From positions 1 to 36,165 of the forward strand of contig JAUNKR010000021.1 in assembly GCA_030532705.1 (NCBI GenBank): a DNA stretch of 36,165 nucleotides, read 5' to 3'. Shown here piece after piece: positions 1 to 9,805 of the stretch. The notes under the pieces were generated by a model. It searched no databases, was not told where the DNA came from, and saw only the letters and a program-made list of their open reading frames with translations. The first letter of the stretch is position 1. The number at the start of each line of letters is the position of its first letter. Source of the stretch: Peptostreptococcaceae bacterium. Its GTDB lineage: Bacteria > Bacillota > Clostridia > Peptostreptococcales > Filifactoraceae. A program made the position numbers and the translations under genes.

Positions 1-2
1 AT

Positions 3-533
3 GATGACTTTGTTACGGAAGCAACAGAATTTGAAACAGTAGATGAACTAAAGAAGAGCATTGCTGAAAATCTAAAGGATAAGAAGGCGGAGTATGCTCA
101 AAATGCAATGAAAAATGAAGTTGTTGAAAAATTGGCGGATATCGCAGAAGTTGAGATCCCTCATGTGATGATCGATAATGAGATCAATGCGATGTTTAGA
201 GATTTTGAACAAAATCTGAGATATCAAGGACTGGACATCGACTCTTACTTCAACTATTCCGGAATGACAAAAGATCAACTTGCCGAAAGTATGAAACCGG
301 ATGCGGAGAAGAGAGTGAAGATGGGTCTTGCGATCGAAGAAGTTGCTAAACTGGAAAATATTTCAGCCTCTGAGGATGATCTGAATGAAGAATATCAAAA
401 GATGGCGGATATGTATAAGATGGAAGTGGATAAGATCAAAGAGATCTTCAAGTCTGCGGATACCGGTTTGACACAGTCGATCGTTTCAAGAAAAACGGTA
501 GATTTTCTATTGGATAACAGTAAATTAATATAA
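3..533 (+). CDS. tig: Trigger factor, C-terminal part (5' end outside window)
   Basis: The reading frame is open from base 3 to a TAA at 531-533, giving about 176 residues, so the gene starts before the window. The visible part matches the helical C-terminal chaperone domain of trigger factor: a region with EVEIPHVMIDNEI, then LRYQGLDIDSYF, and the typical end in which a long helix leads to a hydrophobic VDFLLDNSKLI tail. Trigger factor is a ribosome-bound chaperone that holds nascent chains; its N-terminal ribosome-binding and PPIase domains are not visible here. It lies just upstream of clpP and clpX, the usual order in Bacillota. A hairpin follows the stop codon. I infer the full gene is intact upstream but cannot see it. 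Confidence 0.93.
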   Translation, partial: DDFVTEATEFETVDELKKSIAENLKDKKAEYAQNAMKNEVVEKLADIAEVEIPHVMIDNEINAMFRDFEQNLRYQGLDIDSYFNYSGMTKDQLAESMKPDAEKRVKMGLAIEEVAKLENISASEDDLNEEYQKMADMYKMEVDKIKEIFKSADTGLTQSIVSRKTVDFLLDNSKLI

Positions 534-544
534 TGCAAGAACAG

Positions 545-571
545 AATACAGTAGCGGACCTACTGTATTTT
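545..571 (+). terminator. Hairpin after tig; weak terminator or attenuator before clpP
   Basis: A perfect 10-bp stem (545-554 paired with 560-569) with a 5-nt loop follows the tig stop codon. Only four T residues follow the loop-distal arm (568-571), so termination may be partial and clpP may be partly co-transcribed with tig. Confidence 0.6.
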
Positions 572-590
572 GAGTAAATAGGAGGTAATT

Positions 591-1178
591 ATGGCTTATG
601 TACCAGTGGTCGTAGAACAGACCGGACGCGGGGAAAGAAGTTATGATATATATTCAAGACTCTTGAAGGATCGTATCGTTTTTTTGAGCGATGAGGTCAA
701 TGATGTAACGGCTTCTTTGGTTGTGGCGCAGATGCTGTTTTTGGAAGCGGAAGATCCGGATAAGGATATCTATTTCTATATCAACAGTCCGGGAGGCTCG
801 ATCACAGCAGGGATGGCGATCTATGATACGATGCAGTTGATCCGTCCGGATGTATCGACGATCTGTGTAGGAATGGCAGCTTCGATGGGAGCAGTCCTTC
901 TGGCATCGGGAGCAAAAGGGAAGCGATATGCTTTGCCGAATTCTACGGTAATGATCCATCAGCCTCTTGGTGGAGCAAAAGGTCAAGCGACCGATATTAA
1001 GATTCATGCAGAATATATTTTGAGAGCGAGAGAAAAGCTGAACAAGATATTGGCGGAAAGAACTGGTCAGCCTATTGAAAAGATCGAGCTTGACACAGAG
1101 CGAGATAATTTTCTTGACGCAGAGGAAGCGAAGGCGTATGGATTGGTGGATGCCATCATGGAGAGGCGTTCAAAATAA
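591..1178 (+). CDS. clpP: ATP-dependent Clp protease proteolytic subunit ClpP
   Basis: This 195-residue protein has the usual ClpP length and the complete serine protease triad: Ser98 in GMAASMGA, His123 in MIHQPLGG, and Asp172 in ERDNF. It forms the 14-subunit barrel that degrades proteins unfolded by ClpX or another Clp ATPase in the cytoplasm. The N-terminal [10 protein letters not shown] has no long propeptide. The start is fixed by a strong AGGAGG Shine-Dalgarno site just upstream of the ATG. clpX begins 15 bp downstream, so the protease and its unfoldase are made together. I see no CtsR or other operator in the short upstream gap, which holds only a hairpin. Confidence 0.98.
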   Translation: MAYVPVVVEQTGRGERSYDIYSRLLKDRIVFLSDEVNDVTASLVVAQMLFLEAEDPDKDIYFYINSPGGSITAGMAIYDTMQLIRPDVSTICVGMAASMGAVLLASGAKGKRYALPNSTVMIHQPLGGAKGQATDIKIHAEYILRAREKLNKILAERTGQPIEKIELDTERDNFLDAEEAKAYGLVDAIMERRSK

Positions 1179-1193
1179 AGGAGATTTTATCAA

Positions 1194-2453
1194 ATGAAAA
1201 ATGACGAGAGATTTTCAGTAAAATGTTCATTTTGTGGAAAAACTCAAGATCAGGTCAAGCGTTTGATCGCAGGACCTAATGATATATACATTTGTAACGA
1301 ATGTGTAAGCTTGTGTGAGACGATCATCAATGAGGAGATGGAAAATGAATCTTCTTCCGATGAGATGGTCTTGCTGAAACCGAAGGAAATGAAAAAGATC
1401 CTCGACCAGTATGTCATTGGTCAGGATGAGGCAAAAAAGACGCTGGCGGTAGCGGTGTACAATCACTATAAGCGGATCAATGCAAAGGTGGTTCCGGGAG
1501 AAACGGAACTGCAAAAGAGTAATGTGCTTTTGCTTGGACCGACCGGATCGGGAAAAACTTTGCTTGCGCAGACAATGGCGAATATCCTGAATGTTCCGTT
1601 TGCGATCGCTGATGCAACCGCATTGACGGAGGCGGGATATGTTGGGGAGGATGTTGAAAATATCCTTCTCAAACTGATCCAGGCTGCAAATTTTGATATC
1701 GAGAAAGCTCAGCGCGGGATCATTTATATCGACGAGATCGACAAGATCGCAAGAAAATCCGAAAATACATCGATCACTCGAGACGTATCCGGAGAAGGAG
1801 TGCAACAGGCACTTCTAAAGATCATTGAGTCAACGAAGGCGAATGTTCCGCCGCAAGGGGGACGTAAGCATCCGCATCAGGAATTTTTGCAGATCGATAC
1901 GACGAATATCCTCTTCATCTTGGGAGGAGCGTTTGACGGTATGGAAGATATTATCAAGCGCCGTATCGGAAACAAGAGCATGGGATTTGGAGCGGAGATC
2001 ATTTCGGATAAAGAAATGAAAGGGCAGAATATGCTTGAGAAGGTCGAGACCGAAGATTTGATCAAATATGGTCTGATCCCTGAGTTTGTCAGCCGAGTGC
2101 CGATCGTTGTGTCGCTTAAGCAATTGGATGTAGAGGCGCTGATCCGCATCTTGACAGAGCCGAAAAACGCTTTGATCAAACAATATCAAAAATTGTTTGA
2201 TATCGACGGCGTGGAGCTTGTCGTGGAAGATGATGCACTGAGTGCGATCGCGGAGAAGGCATTGCAGAAGAAAACCGGAGCAAGAGGATTGCGCAGTATT
2301 CTTGAAAATGTGATGCTGGATGCGATGTTTGAAACTCCTTCGAGCGATGAGATCAAAAAGGTCATCATTACGAAAGAGAATATTGAACAGAACTCAGAGC
2401 CGAAACTTATAAAAGAGAAAAAAGTAGAAGATATGCCACAGGTAACGGCATAA
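1194..2453 (+). CDS. clpX: ATP-dependent Clp protease ATP-binding subunit ClpX
   Basis: This 419-residue AAA+ unfoldase feeds substrates to ClpP. In order it shows the N-terminal zinc-binding domain (Cys11, Cys14, Cys34, Cys37), Walker A GPTGSGKT at 115-122, the pore loop GYVGED at 148-153, Walker B IYIDEID at 177-183, the RKH loop within [10 protein letters not shown], and a C-terminal AAA small domain with [11 protein letters not shown]. The ClpP-docking loop is expected around GFGAEI. Length and all motifs fit the family. It follows clpP by 15 bp with an AGGAG-type site and is closed by a hairpin at 2460-2492 before lon. Confidence 0.98.
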   Translation: MKNDERFSVKCSFCGKTQDQVKRLIAGPNDIYICNECVSLCETIINEEMENESSSDEMVLLKPKEMKKILDQYVIGQDEAKKTLAVAVYNHYKRINAKVVPGETELQKSNVLLLGPTGSGKTLLAQTMANILNVPFAIADATALTEAGYVGEDVENILLKLIQAANFDIEKAQRGIIYIDEIDKIARKSENTSITRDVSGEGVQQALLKIIESTKANVPPQGGRKHPHQEFLQIDTTNILFILGGAFDGMEDIIKRRIGNKSMGFGAEIISDKEMKGQNMLEKVETEDLIKYGLIPEFVSRVPIVVSLKQLDVEALIRILTEPKNALIKQYQKLFDIDGVELVVEDDALSAIAEKALQKKTGARGLRSILENVMLDAMFETPSSDEIKKVIITKENIEQNSEPKLIKEKKVEDMPQVTA

Positions 2454-2459
2454 TATGTA

Positions 2460-2492
2460 AAATATAAACCGTTTATGACGGTTTATATTTTT
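2460..2492 (+). terminator. Hairpin between clpX and lon
   Basis: A perfect 12-bp inverted repeat (2460-2471 with 2479-2490) with a 7-nt loop lies right after clpX. The stem is AT-rich and the distal arm runs into a T stretch. The arms end in A and T runs on both sides, so it could act in either direction. It probably ends the clpP-clpX transcript, perhaps leakily, because no clear promoter for lon is seen in the short remaining gap. Confidence 0.65.
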
Positions 2493-2538
2493 CTGAGCAA
2501 TTTTGCAAGGATGCTCAAATATATTGGAAAGGTCGTAT

Positions 2539-4878
2539 ATGAATAAGAAAGAAACAAAAAAATACATTTCATTGCCGGTCATAGCACTGAGAGGAATGTC
2601 TGTTTTTCCATCCACGATCACTCATTTTGAAGTGGGGCGGGAAAAATCTTTGATGGCATTGGAATATGCGATGGAGAAGGAACAGCTGATCTTTTTGACT
2701 ACACAGAAGAACATCGATATTGAATTTCCAATAGAAGAAGACTTTTACAAGATCGGAACGATCTGTAAGATCAAACAGACCTTGAAGGTTCCGGGCAATA
2801 ATATTCGTGTTTTGGTAGAAGGTCTGGGAAGAGGAAAGATCGTTGGGCTTACTGAAACAGAACCGTTCTTCCAAGCAGAGATCGAGCATATCATGGATAA
2901 GCCCATCAAGAATGAAAAAAATGTTTCGGCTTTGATGGATATCGTTGTGGAAGCATTTGAAGAGCTGATGAAAGAAAGCGGCAAAAATTCGCAGGAATTT
3001 TTTGATCTGGGTGTCGACCTGGAAGATCCGAAGATCTTTTCCGACACCATCGCAAGCTATATCGGGCTGAAGCCGGATGTGATCCAAGCATTGCTGGAAC
3101 AGCTCGACATTGAAAAGAGACTCAATATCATCTATCTTGCGATCAAGGAAGAACTTGCAACGCAGGAGATCAAAAAGCGTGTAGAACGTCGTGTAAATAA
3201 ACAGGTATCGAAGCAACAAAAGGATTATTATCTTCGAGAGCAGATCAAAGCGATCCAAAAAGAGCTTGGAGAAGATGAATCCTTGACAGACGAGATCGAT
3301 AAGTTCAGAGAAAAGCTCAATGAACTGAAATTATCCGAAACGATCACAAAAAAGATCAGCAAGGAGATCGATAAGTTGGCTCGTATGAGTTCATCCTCGG
3401 CAGAGGCAGTGGTGACCAGGACTTATATCGAGACGATCCTTGATCTGCCATGGCATACTGCTACCGAAGATAACAATGATCTGAACAAGTCGATCGAGAT
3501 CTTGGAAGATGAGCACTTCGGGCTTGAAAAAGTCAAGGAAAGGATCGTAGAATTCCTAGCGGTAAGACAGCTTAGCGAGAATATGAAGGCCCCGATCATC
3601 TGTCTTTTAGGACCTCCGGGAGTGGGTAAAACATCGATCGCGCGCTCGATCGCTAATGCGATGAATCGAAAATTCGTTCGTTTATCATTGGGCGGACTAC
3701 GAGATGAGGCGGAGATCCGCGGGCATCGAAGGACCTATATCGGAGCGATACCGGGAAGGATCATCAACTCGATCAAAGAAGTCGGGGTGAACAATCCGGT
3801 ATTCCTTTTTGATGAGATCGATAAGATGGCATCGGACTTTAGAGGAGATCCGGCTTCAGCGATGCTGGAGGTTTTGGATCCGGAGCAAAATAAGGAATTT
3901 GTAGATCATTATCTGGAAGTCCCGTTTGATCTGTCGCAGGTGGTATTCATCACGACAGCCAACAGTATCTCAACGATCCCGGCGCCATTGCTGGATCGGA
4001 TGGATCTGATCGAGATCTCCGGATATACGGAGCTTGAAAAACTGGAGATCGCTAAGCGATATCTGGTCGTAAAACAAGAAAAAGAAAATGGACTGTCAAA
4101 AGGATTTTTGAAGATCGATGACAATGTGATCAAGTATATCATCAACAATTACACCAGAGAATCCGGTGTTCGACGACTGGAGCGACAGATCGGTAAAGTC
4201 GCTCGAAAGGTCGCTGTCAAGAAGGTCAAAAATCCAAAGCTGAAATCACAGCAGATCCGTATCAAAGATATCAAGGAGTTTTTGGGCAAAGAGATCAAGC
4301 GCAACGATGCGAAAGTGGGCGAAAGTCGAGTCGGAGAAGCGACAGGGATGGCATGGACTCAGGTAGGCGGAGAAACGCTCAGCATCGAAGTATCCGTTAT
4401 GGACGGTGGCGGTAAGGTGGAATTGACCGGAAAGCTCGGCGATGTGATGAAAGAGTCTGCCAGAGCGGCGATCACCTATATCCGAACGATCGCAAAAAGC
4501 TACAAGATCGATCCGGATTTTTATAAAAATAAGGATATCCATGTTCACATTCCGGAAGGAGCGATCCCTAAAGACGGACCGTCAGCGGGGATCACCTTGG
4601 CGACTGCGGTGCTTTCTGCACTCAGCAATATTCCTGTAAAATCTTCTGTTGCGATGACAGGGGAGATCACATTGAGAGGAAAGGTCCTTCCTGTCGGAGG
4701 GATCAAGGAAAAAGTCCTTGCAGCATATCGTGCAGGGATCACGACGATCCTTTTACCTGATGATAACAAGCCGGACTACGATGAGATCCCGGATGAAGTA
4801 AAGGACAAGATCAAATTCCATTTTGTATCCGATATGACTCAGGTGCTGAAGGTCGCATTGGATAAAAAGGTGAAGTAA
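2539..4878 (+). CDS. lon: ATP-dependent protease Lon (endopeptidase La)
   Basis: Lon is a cytoplasmic AAA+ protease that degrades damaged and regulatory proteins. From the ATG at 2539 the protein has 779 residues. An N-terminal substrate-binding domain (about 10-200) and a coiled-coil stretch come first. Walker A GPPGVGKT lies at 358-365, followed by Walker B with FLFDEIDKM and a C-terminal S16 protease domain. The catalytic dyad is Ser682 (in PKDGPSAG) and Lys725 (second Lys of GGIKEK), the 43-residue spacing seen in E. coli Lon. A TTG at 2503 is in frame, but the ATG at 2539 has GGAAAGG about 6 nt upstream and gives the normal Lon N-terminus. The last base of the TAA is the A of the engB start codon, so the two genes are translationally coupled. 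Confidence 0.97.
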   Translation: MNKKETKKYISLPVIALRGMSVFPSTITHFEVGREKSLMALEYAMEKEQLIFLTTQKNIDIEFPIEEDFYKIGTICKIKQTLKVPGNNIRVLVEGLGRGKIVGLTETEPFFQAEIEHIMDKPIKNEKNVSALMDIVVEAFEELMKESGKNSQEFFDLGVDLEDPKIFSDTIASYIGLKPDVIQALLEQLDIEKRLNIIYLAIKEELATQEIKKRVERRVNKQVSKQQKDYYLREQIKAIQKELGEDESLTDEIDKFREKLNELKLSETITKKISKEIDKLARMSSSSAEAVVTRTYIETILDLPWHTATEDNNDLNKSIEILEDEHFGLEKVKERIVEFLAVRQLSENMKAPIICLLGPPGVGKTSIARSIANAMNRKFVRLSLGGLRDEAEIRGHRRTYIGAIPGRIINSIKEVGVNNPVFLFDEIDKMASDFRGDPASAMLEVLDPEQNKEFVDHYLEVPFDLSQVVFITTANSISTIPAPLLDRMDLIEISGYTELEKLEIAKRYLVVKQEKENGLSKGFLKIDDNVIKYIINNYTRESGVRRLERQIGKVARKVAVKKVKNPKLKSQQIRIKDIKEFLGKEIKRNDAKVGESRVGEATGMAWTQVGGETLSIEVSVMDGGGKVELTGKLGDVMKESARAAITYIRTIAKSYKIDPDFYKNKDIHVHIPEGAIPKDGPSAGITLATAVLSALSNIPVKSSVAMTGEITLRGKVLPVGGIKEKVLAAYRAGITTILLPDDNKPDYDEIPDEVKDKIKFHFVSDMTQVLKVALDKKVK

Positions 4879-5483
4879 TGAAAATTCGTGATGTTCAAAT
4901 GAATATGAGTGCGGTTCGTAAGGAACAGTATCCTCAGGATCTGCCACAGGTAGCTTTTGTCGGGCGATCCAATGTCGGCAAATCTTCTTTGATAAATACC
5001 TTGCTCAATCGAAAGAATATGGCAAGGGTATCCCAGACACCCGGAAAAACAAGAACGATCAATTTTTTTAAGATCAACGAAGAATTTTATTTGGTCGATC
5101 TTCCGGGGTATGGTTATGCAAAGCTTTCGAAAGAAGAAAAAGCATCCTGGGGCAAGGTGATGGAAGATTATTTCGTTTACTGCAAAGACTTGATCCATGT
5201 TTTTGTATTGGTGGATATTCGGCATAAGCCTAAGGACGATGATATCACGATGGTAGAATATATCCGCTATCACAACATCCCTCTTTCGGTCATTGCAACG
5301 AAGTCGGATAAGCTGACGAGGGGGCAGCAAAATCAGTCGATCAAACTGATCTCGGAAGTGCTGGGTGTGGATAAAACGGAGATCTTTATGATAAGCTCCT
5401 TGAAGAAAACGGGGGGCGATGAGATCTGGGAAAAACTGGGATCCATCTATTTGGAAAATGGTTTTGAGATCACAGTAGATTAA
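4878..5483 (+). CDS. engB: Ribosome biogenesis GTPase EngB (YsxC/YihA)
   Basis: This 201-residue small GTPase is needed for assembly of the 50S ribosomal subunit. G-motifs are clear: G1 GRSNVGKS at 29-36, a switch region with SQTPGKTRT holding the G2 Thr, G3 DLPGYGY starting at 74, G4 TKSD at 141-144, and a G5-like ISSLKK. The length matches EngB/YsxC. It overlaps lon by one base (TAATG). The lon-engB order is also found in Bacillus, which supports both calls. Confidence 0.97.
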   Translation: MKIRDVQMNMSAVRKEQYPQDLPQVAFVGRSNVGKSSLINTLLNRKNMARVSQTPGKTRTINFFKINEEFYLVDLPGYGYAKLSKEEKASWGKVMEDYFVYCKDLIHVFVLVDIRHKPKDDDITMVEYIRYHNIPLSVIATKSDKLTRGQQNQSIKLISEVLGVDKTEIFMISSLKKTGGDEIWEKLGSIYLENGFEITVD

Positions 5484-5504
5484 AAGAAGAGGGAGGCGAA
5501 AGCG

Positions 5505-6212
5505 ATGAAAGAAAACAAAAAAGTATTCTTGGTTATCAGCTTTTTACTCTCTCTTATTTTGGGCTCAAGCTTTGTTATATTGCTGAATACACCGATCTAT
5601 AATGATCCCAAAGTGCATCTCTCGAGAGAGATCATCTCACGTGTTACGAATGAAAAGCTGGAGCTCCAGAAAGATGAGGAAAAACTTTCTTCGCTTACCA
5701 AAGAATATAGGAATCTTGAAAAAAAGACAAATGTAGGAACGGATCTGTTATCCGAGGAAGAGTATAAGGCGTATCAGGAATTCCGTATGATCTTGGGGCA
5801 GGAATATATTGAAGGAGAAGGGATCATTCTGACGATCACATCGAATGATCCGGATAAAAATATTGCCTTTGCATTTGACTCCAACAGAATCCTGCTCAAA
5901 CTCGTCAATCTCTCTAAGCGCAAAGGCGGGGAGATCGTAGCGATCAACAACCAGCTTATCTTACACAATACGGGGATCGTACTGGCAGGAAATCATATCA
6001 ATATCAACAATGTACCGATCACACCGCCTTATGAGATCAAGGTGCTCGGGAATGAAAAGAAATTGCATCGCTTTTTCTCGGAGGAAAGTGTATTTGTGCT
6101 GTCTTTAGAGAAGGATTTTGATGTGAAGACGGAGGTCGTGCGATCGAGAGATATACAGATTCCAAAAAGTCTTTCGCTCAAAGAGCTGGAGGATATTCAG
6201 GAGGTCAAATGA
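5505..6212 (+). CDS. DUF881 family membrane-anchored protein
   Basis: This 235-residue protein has one N-terminal transmembrane segment (about 7-28), then a charged, heptad-like helix (about 45-75), then a globular part with GEGIILTI and GEIVAINNQ, the pattern of the DUF881 family (YlxW/YlxX-like proteins of Bacillota and Actinomycetota). The globular part should lie outside the membrane. In many genomes these proteins sit near division and cell-envelope genes, but their molecular function is not established. A GGGAGG site precedes the ATG. The stop codon overlaps the next start as ATGA, suggesting coupled translation with the 90-residue protein that follows. Confidence 0.8.
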   Translation: MKENKKVFLVISFLLSLILGSSFVILLNTPIYNDPKVHLSREIISRVTNEKLELQKDEEKLSSLTKEYRNLEKKTNVGTDLLSEEEYKAYQEFRMILGQEYIEGEGIILTITSNDPDKNIAFAFDSNRILLKLVNLSKRKGGEIVAINNQLILHNTGIVLAGNHININNVPITPPYEIKVLGNEKKLHRFFSEESVFVLSLEKDFDVKTEVVRSRDIQIPKSLSLKELEDIQEVK

Positions 6213-6481
6213 TATTACTTGAAGAAGTATGCCCCTATCAAAATGCGTATGAGTTTTTACTATTTGATGAGAACGATGAATTGAATATTTCGGAAGCGGA
6301 AGCGAAATTATCGGTGTTTTTGATCGATGCGATCGATGAAAGGCTACAGCCGATGATCTTGGTTTTGATACATAGCGCAAAAAAAGAGATCGACCCAAAA
6401 GAGCTCAGAAAGGCGATCTTACAAGAAATCGTCTTGCCTGCGCATTTCAAAGATCATAAATATAAAGTGGTGAAGGAGTAA
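6209..6481 (+). CDS. Uncharacterised 90-residue protein
   Basis: I do not recognise this small acidic protein. It has no signal peptide or membrane segment, and it alternates hydrophobic and acidic stretches, for example ISEAEAKLSVFLIDAIDERL, consistent with a compact alpha/beta fold. It is probably real: it starts in an ATGA overlap with the DUF881 gene, has a good AGGAGGT site about 5 nt upstream, and ends 1 bp before the next gene's ATG. The context suggests it is made together with the DUF881 protein and the FAD-dependent dehydrogenase, but no function follows from the sequence. Confidence 0.7.
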   Translation: MILLEEVCPYQNAYEFLLFDENDELNISEAEAKLSVFLIDAIDERLQPMILVLIHSAKKEIDPKELRKAILQEIVLPAHFKDHKYKVVKE

Positions 6482-6482
6482 T

Positions 6483-8054
6483 ATGATACAGATCCCAAAT
6501 ATAAAGGTTTCGCTGAATGAAGAAAAAGAAACGGTCATTTCAAAGACAATTAAAAAACTGACAGGAAAGGATCATGCCTACAGGATCGTAAAAGAGTCGA
6601 TCGACGCGAGACGGGGCATTATTTTTGTGTACACGGTCGAGCTGGACATCGACAAGTCTCAAGTTCTTTCAAGATCAAGGATCCCTTATTCTGTCGTGAC
6701 GCCGACAACGGAACAAAGAATGGTTTATGGAGATCAGAAGATGAGTGCAAGGCCTGTAGTGATCGGCTTTGGGCCTGCAGGGATCTTTGCGGCACTGGAA
6801 CTTGCCAAAAATGGATATGCACCGATCGTTTTTGAACAGGGAAGCGATGTGGACCGACGCACAAAAGAGGTCGAGCTTTTTTGGGAAAAAGGAGTGCTGA
6901 ACACAAGCTCCAATGTTCAATTCGGCGAAGGCGGTGCGGGAGCTTTTTCCGATGGGAAGCTTACGACAAGGATCAAGGATCCCAATGCGAGAGAAGTCCT
7001 CAGAACCCTTCAACGCTTCGGTGCACCGGATGAGATCCTGTATGTCAACAAACCTCATATCGGGACAGATATCTTGGTGGGCGTTGTAAAAAATATTCGG
7101 CAGGAGATCATTCGTTTAGGCGGAGAGATCCGTTTTAATGCCAAGTTGGAAGATATTTCTATAAAAGATGATGGAGTGCATCAGATCACTGTCGATGGTA
7201 ATTCGATCGAAACGGATGTTTTGATCTTAGCGATCGGACATAGTTCCCGAGAGACCTTTCGACTGTTATACCAAAAGGGCGTAGAGCTTCGAAAGAAACC
7301 TTTTGCAGTAGGGTTTCGGATCGAACATCCACAGCTTTTGATCGATAAGGCGCAGTTTAAGGAGAATTTTGATCATCCGAAACTAAAGGCCTCCGAATAT
7401 CATTTGACGCATATGTCGAGCAATGGAAGAGGTTGCTATACTTTTTGTATGTGTCCGGGCGGCAGAGTGATAGCTTCTTCATCGGAGGTAGATCAGGTGG
7501 TCGTCAATGGAATGAGTTATCATGCACGAGATCTTCAGAATGCTAACAGTGCGATCTTGTGTTCCGTGTCACCGGAGGATTTTGGAGAAGATCCTCTGTC
7601 AGCGATGGAATTTCAAGAGGAGATCGAGCATAAGGCGTTTCGGATGGGGGGAGAAGATTATTTTGCGCCGGTCCAGCGCGTCGGTGACTATTTAGCGCGT
7701 CGAATGACAAAACAGATCGGTGAAGTCATTCCAAGCTATAGACCGGGTTATCGTTTTGCACGATTAGATACGATCTATCCGGAGCATATTTATCACTCGC
7801 TCTCGGAAGCGATCCTTTCGATGGGGAGCAAACTGTCCGGATTTTCGATGGAAGATGCGATATTGACGGGTGTGGAGACCCGAACATCTTCCCCGGTCCG
7901 TATCGTGAGAAATGAGGATCTGGAATCGGTGAATGTAAGAGGTCTGTATCCTTGCGGAGAAGGTGCAGGCTATGCCGGAGGGATCGTCTCTGCGGCGGTG
8001 GATGGCATCCGAGCTGCGATCTCGATCATACAAAAATACGAAAAATATTTGTAG
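6483..8054 (+). CDS. FAD-dependent dehydrogenase (COG2509 family)
   Basis: This 523-residue flavoprotein has a family-typical N-terminal extension of about 90 residues, then the Rossmann FAD-binding motif GFGPAG at 95-100, with Glu118 ending the second strand to bind the ribose. Further matches are NVQFGEGGAGAFSDGKLTTR, a glycine-rich substrate region with CMCPGGRVIASSSE, and a C-terminal FAD-binding segment LYPCGEGAGYAGGIVSAA. These are hallmarks of COG2509 uncharacterised FAD-dependent dehydrogenases, whose substrate is not known. No signal peptide is present, so it acts in the cytoplasm. AAGGAG precedes the ATG, and the gene follows the 90-residue ORF by 1 bp. Its TAG stop lies inside the -35 box of the next promoter. 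Confidence 0.88.
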   Translation: MIQIPNIKVSLNEEKETVISKTIKKLTGKDHAYRIVKESIDARRGIIFVYTVELDIDKSQVLSRSRIPYSVVTPTTEQRMVYGDQKMSARPVVIGFGPAGIFAALELAKNGYAPIVFEQGSDVDRRTKEVELFWEKGVLNTSSNVQFGEGGAGAFSDGKLTTRIKDPNAREVLRTLQRFGAPDEILYVNKPHIGTDILVGVVKNIRQEIIRLGGEIRFNAKLEDISIKDDGVHQITVDGNSIETDVLILAIGHSSRETFRLLYQKGVELRKKPFAVGFRIEHPQLLIDKAQFKENFDHPKLKASEYHLTHMSSNGRGCYTFCMCPGGRVIASSSEVDQVVVNGMSYHARDLQNANSAILCSVSPEDFGEDPLSAMEFQEEIEHKAFRMGGEDYFAPVQRVGDYLARRMTKQIGEVIPSYRPGYRFARLDTIYPEHIYHSLSEAILSMGSKLSGFSMEDAILTGVETRTSSPVRIVRNEDLESVNVRGLYPCGEGAGYAGGIVSAAVDGIRAAISIIQKYEKYL

Positions 8055-8080
8055 ACAAAAAGATAAAAACTATTTATAAT
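8052..8080 (+). promoter_or_regulatory. Sigma-A promoter for the Na/Pi cotransporter-type gene
   Basis: A TAGACA -35 box (8052-8057), a 17-bp spacer and a perfect TATAAT -10 box (8075-8080) lie 50 bp ahead of the start codon. The -35 box begins with the TAG stop codon of the upstream gene. Confidence 0.75.
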
Positions 8081-8130
8081 TTGCTTGGTGTATGATACTA
8101 TATCAACGAATATAAAACATTGGAGGGGTT

Positions 8131-9750
8131 ATGTACGGCAAAATTATTTTGTCAGCGGCATCAGGGCTGGGTCTGTTCCTTTATGGAATGAATTTGATGG
8201 GATCAGGCTTGCAAAAAGCGGCAGGAGAAAAGCTGAAATCGATCGTGGGACTGCTTACGAAGAATAAGTATATTGCAGTGGTGGTCGGGATCGTTGTTAC
8301 AGCGATCATTCAAAGTTCGTCTGCAACGACTGTCATGGTCATCGGTTTTGTAAATGCAGGGATCATGACATTGAATCAGGCGATCGGTGTCATCATGGGT
8401 GCCAATGTCGGTACAACGGTAACGGCACAGCTCGTTTCATTTAATCTGGAGGCAGTCGCGCCACTTGCAGTGGCTCTCGGAATGTTGGCATATATCGTCA
8501 ATAAGGGACCAAAAACAAAGGACTATGCGGAGATCTTGATAGGTTTCGGGATCCTTTTTGTAGGGATGGTCTATATGAAGGATGCGGTAAAGCCGCTTCG
8601 AGAAGTGAAGGCCTTTCAGGATATGCTGATATCTTTCGGTACAAATCCGATCCTGGGGATCTTTGTCGGTTTTCTTTTGACATTGTTGCTTCAAAGCTCT
8701 TCCGCATCGATCGGTATCTTGGTCGCATTGGCGGTCGAAGGAGCATTACCGCTTACCTCGGCATTGCCTATCCTATATGGTGATAATATCGGAACCTGTA
8801 CGACGGCGTTACTTTCCAGTATCGGTGCGAGCAAAAATGCACAACGCGCGGCCGTGATGCACCTTACTTTTAATGTGATCGGTACGATCGTCTTTGTGAT
8901 GTTCCTCAATGTCCCGATCATTTATGTCGTGACCAAACTGGATCCGATGTCTGTTTCCAGACAGATCGCGAATGCACATACATTGTTTAATATCACAAAT
9001 GTTTTGATCCAATTACCTTTTTCAGCATTTATTGTAAAATTTGCCGAGAAAGTCATTCCGGCTCCCGCGAAGAAAGAGGCGGAGGTCCAAACGATCACGA
9101 AGCTGGACAAGCGTATGCTAAGCACACCTTCGATCGCTTTGGAAAGTGCGTATAAGGAATGTCTGAACATGGGGGCTGTAGCCTTATCTTCATTAAAGAG
9201 ATCCGTTTCCGGATTTTTGAAGAAACAGCCGGAGGATCTTGCCGAAACTTTCCGATTGGAAAAGGACATCAACCAAATGGAGAGGGAGATCATCGATTAT
9301 CTGGTATCTGTTTCCAATTCGGAGATATCCTTGGATGACCGTATTATCGTAGACGGGCTTTTCAATACGATCAACGATATCGAGCGTATCGGAGACCATG
9401 CCGAGAATATTGCGGAGCTTGGACAGAGCTATATCGATTCGGAACTCAACTTTTCTCAGGAATCCAGAGTTGAGCTGGCAGTGATGATCGAGAAGGTATT
9501 TGATGCGGTACAGCTTGCATTGGATGCGATGAGAACGGGAGATATCGAGATCGCAAATCGAGTGCTTGAGATGGAAAATCAGGTGGATGATCTTGAAAAA
9601 TCAAATCGGGCGGCTCATATTTATCGTTTGAATAATAATATGTGTCGAACGGAATCGGGGATCTTATTCTTGGATCTGATCAGTAATTTGGAACGTATAT
9701 CGGACCATGCGGCAAATATTGCGGAGTCCGTACTCAATACGTCGGAATAA
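8131..9750 (+). CDS. Na/Pi cotransporter family protein with PhoU-like C-terminus
   Basis: This 539-residue membrane protein carries the two inverted QSSSA signature repeats of the Na+/phosphate cotransporter II family (at 61-65 and 188-192), each within a hydrophobic repeat unit. About eight transmembrane segments fill residues 1-310. The last 200 residues (about 340-535) are cytoplasmic and helical, with two PhoU-like repeats marked by NDIERIGDHAENIAE and SNLERISDHAANIAE. Bacterial members take up or export phosphate with sodium; direction cannot be read from sequence. The start at 8131 has a strong GGAGGGG site. The gene has its own promoter and a terminator, so it is probably monocistronic. 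Confidence 0.93.
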   Translation: MYGKIILSAASGLGLFLYGMNLMGSGLQKAAGEKLKSIVGLLTKNKYIAVVVGIVVTAIIQSSSATTVMVIGFVNAGIMTLNQAIGVIMGANVGTTVTAQLVSFNLEAVAPLAVALGMLAYIVNKGPKTKDYAEILIGFGILFVGMVYMKDAVKPLREVKAFQDMLISFGTNPILGIFVGFLLTLLLQSSSASIGILVALAVEGALPLTSALPILYGDNIGTCTTALLSSIGASKNAQRAAVMHLTFNVIGTIVFVMFLNVPIIYVVTKLDPMSVSRQIANAHTLFNITNVLIQLPFSAFIVKFAEKVIPAPAKKEAEVQTITKLDKRMLSTPSIALESAYKECLNMGAVALSSLKRSVSGFLKKQPEDLAETFRLEKDINQMEREIIDYLVSVSNSEISLDDRIIVDGLFNTINDIERIGDHAENIAELGQSYIDSELNFSQESRVELAVMIEKVFDAVQLALDAMRTGDIEIANRVLEMENQVDDLEKSNRAAHIYRLNNNMCRTESGILFLDLISNLERISDHAANIAESVLNTSE

Positions 9751-9759
9751 ATTTTTAGG

Positions 9760-9792
9760 CAGACAGTTTCTGTAAGGATCCTGTCTGTTTTT
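9760..9792 (+). terminator. Rho-independent terminator after the Na/Pi gene
   Basis: A CAGACAG/CTGTCTG stem (9760-9766 with 9781-9787) has a 14-nt loop and is followed by five T residues (9788-9792). The next gene begins 14 bp later, so some read-through is likely. Confidence 0.65.
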
Positions 9793-9805
9793 GTAAGGTG
9801 GAAGA

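Noticed and set aside
2503-2538. Upstream TTG start for lon
   Set aside because: It adds 12 residues unlike any Lon N-terminus, and the ATG at 2539 has a good Shine-Dalgarno site.
2569-3258. 229-codon open frame on the minus strand inside lon
   Set aside because: It lies wholly opposite the well-supported lon gene, has no recognisable domain, and its translation is the Cys/His/Arg/Ile-rich type typical of antisense shadows.
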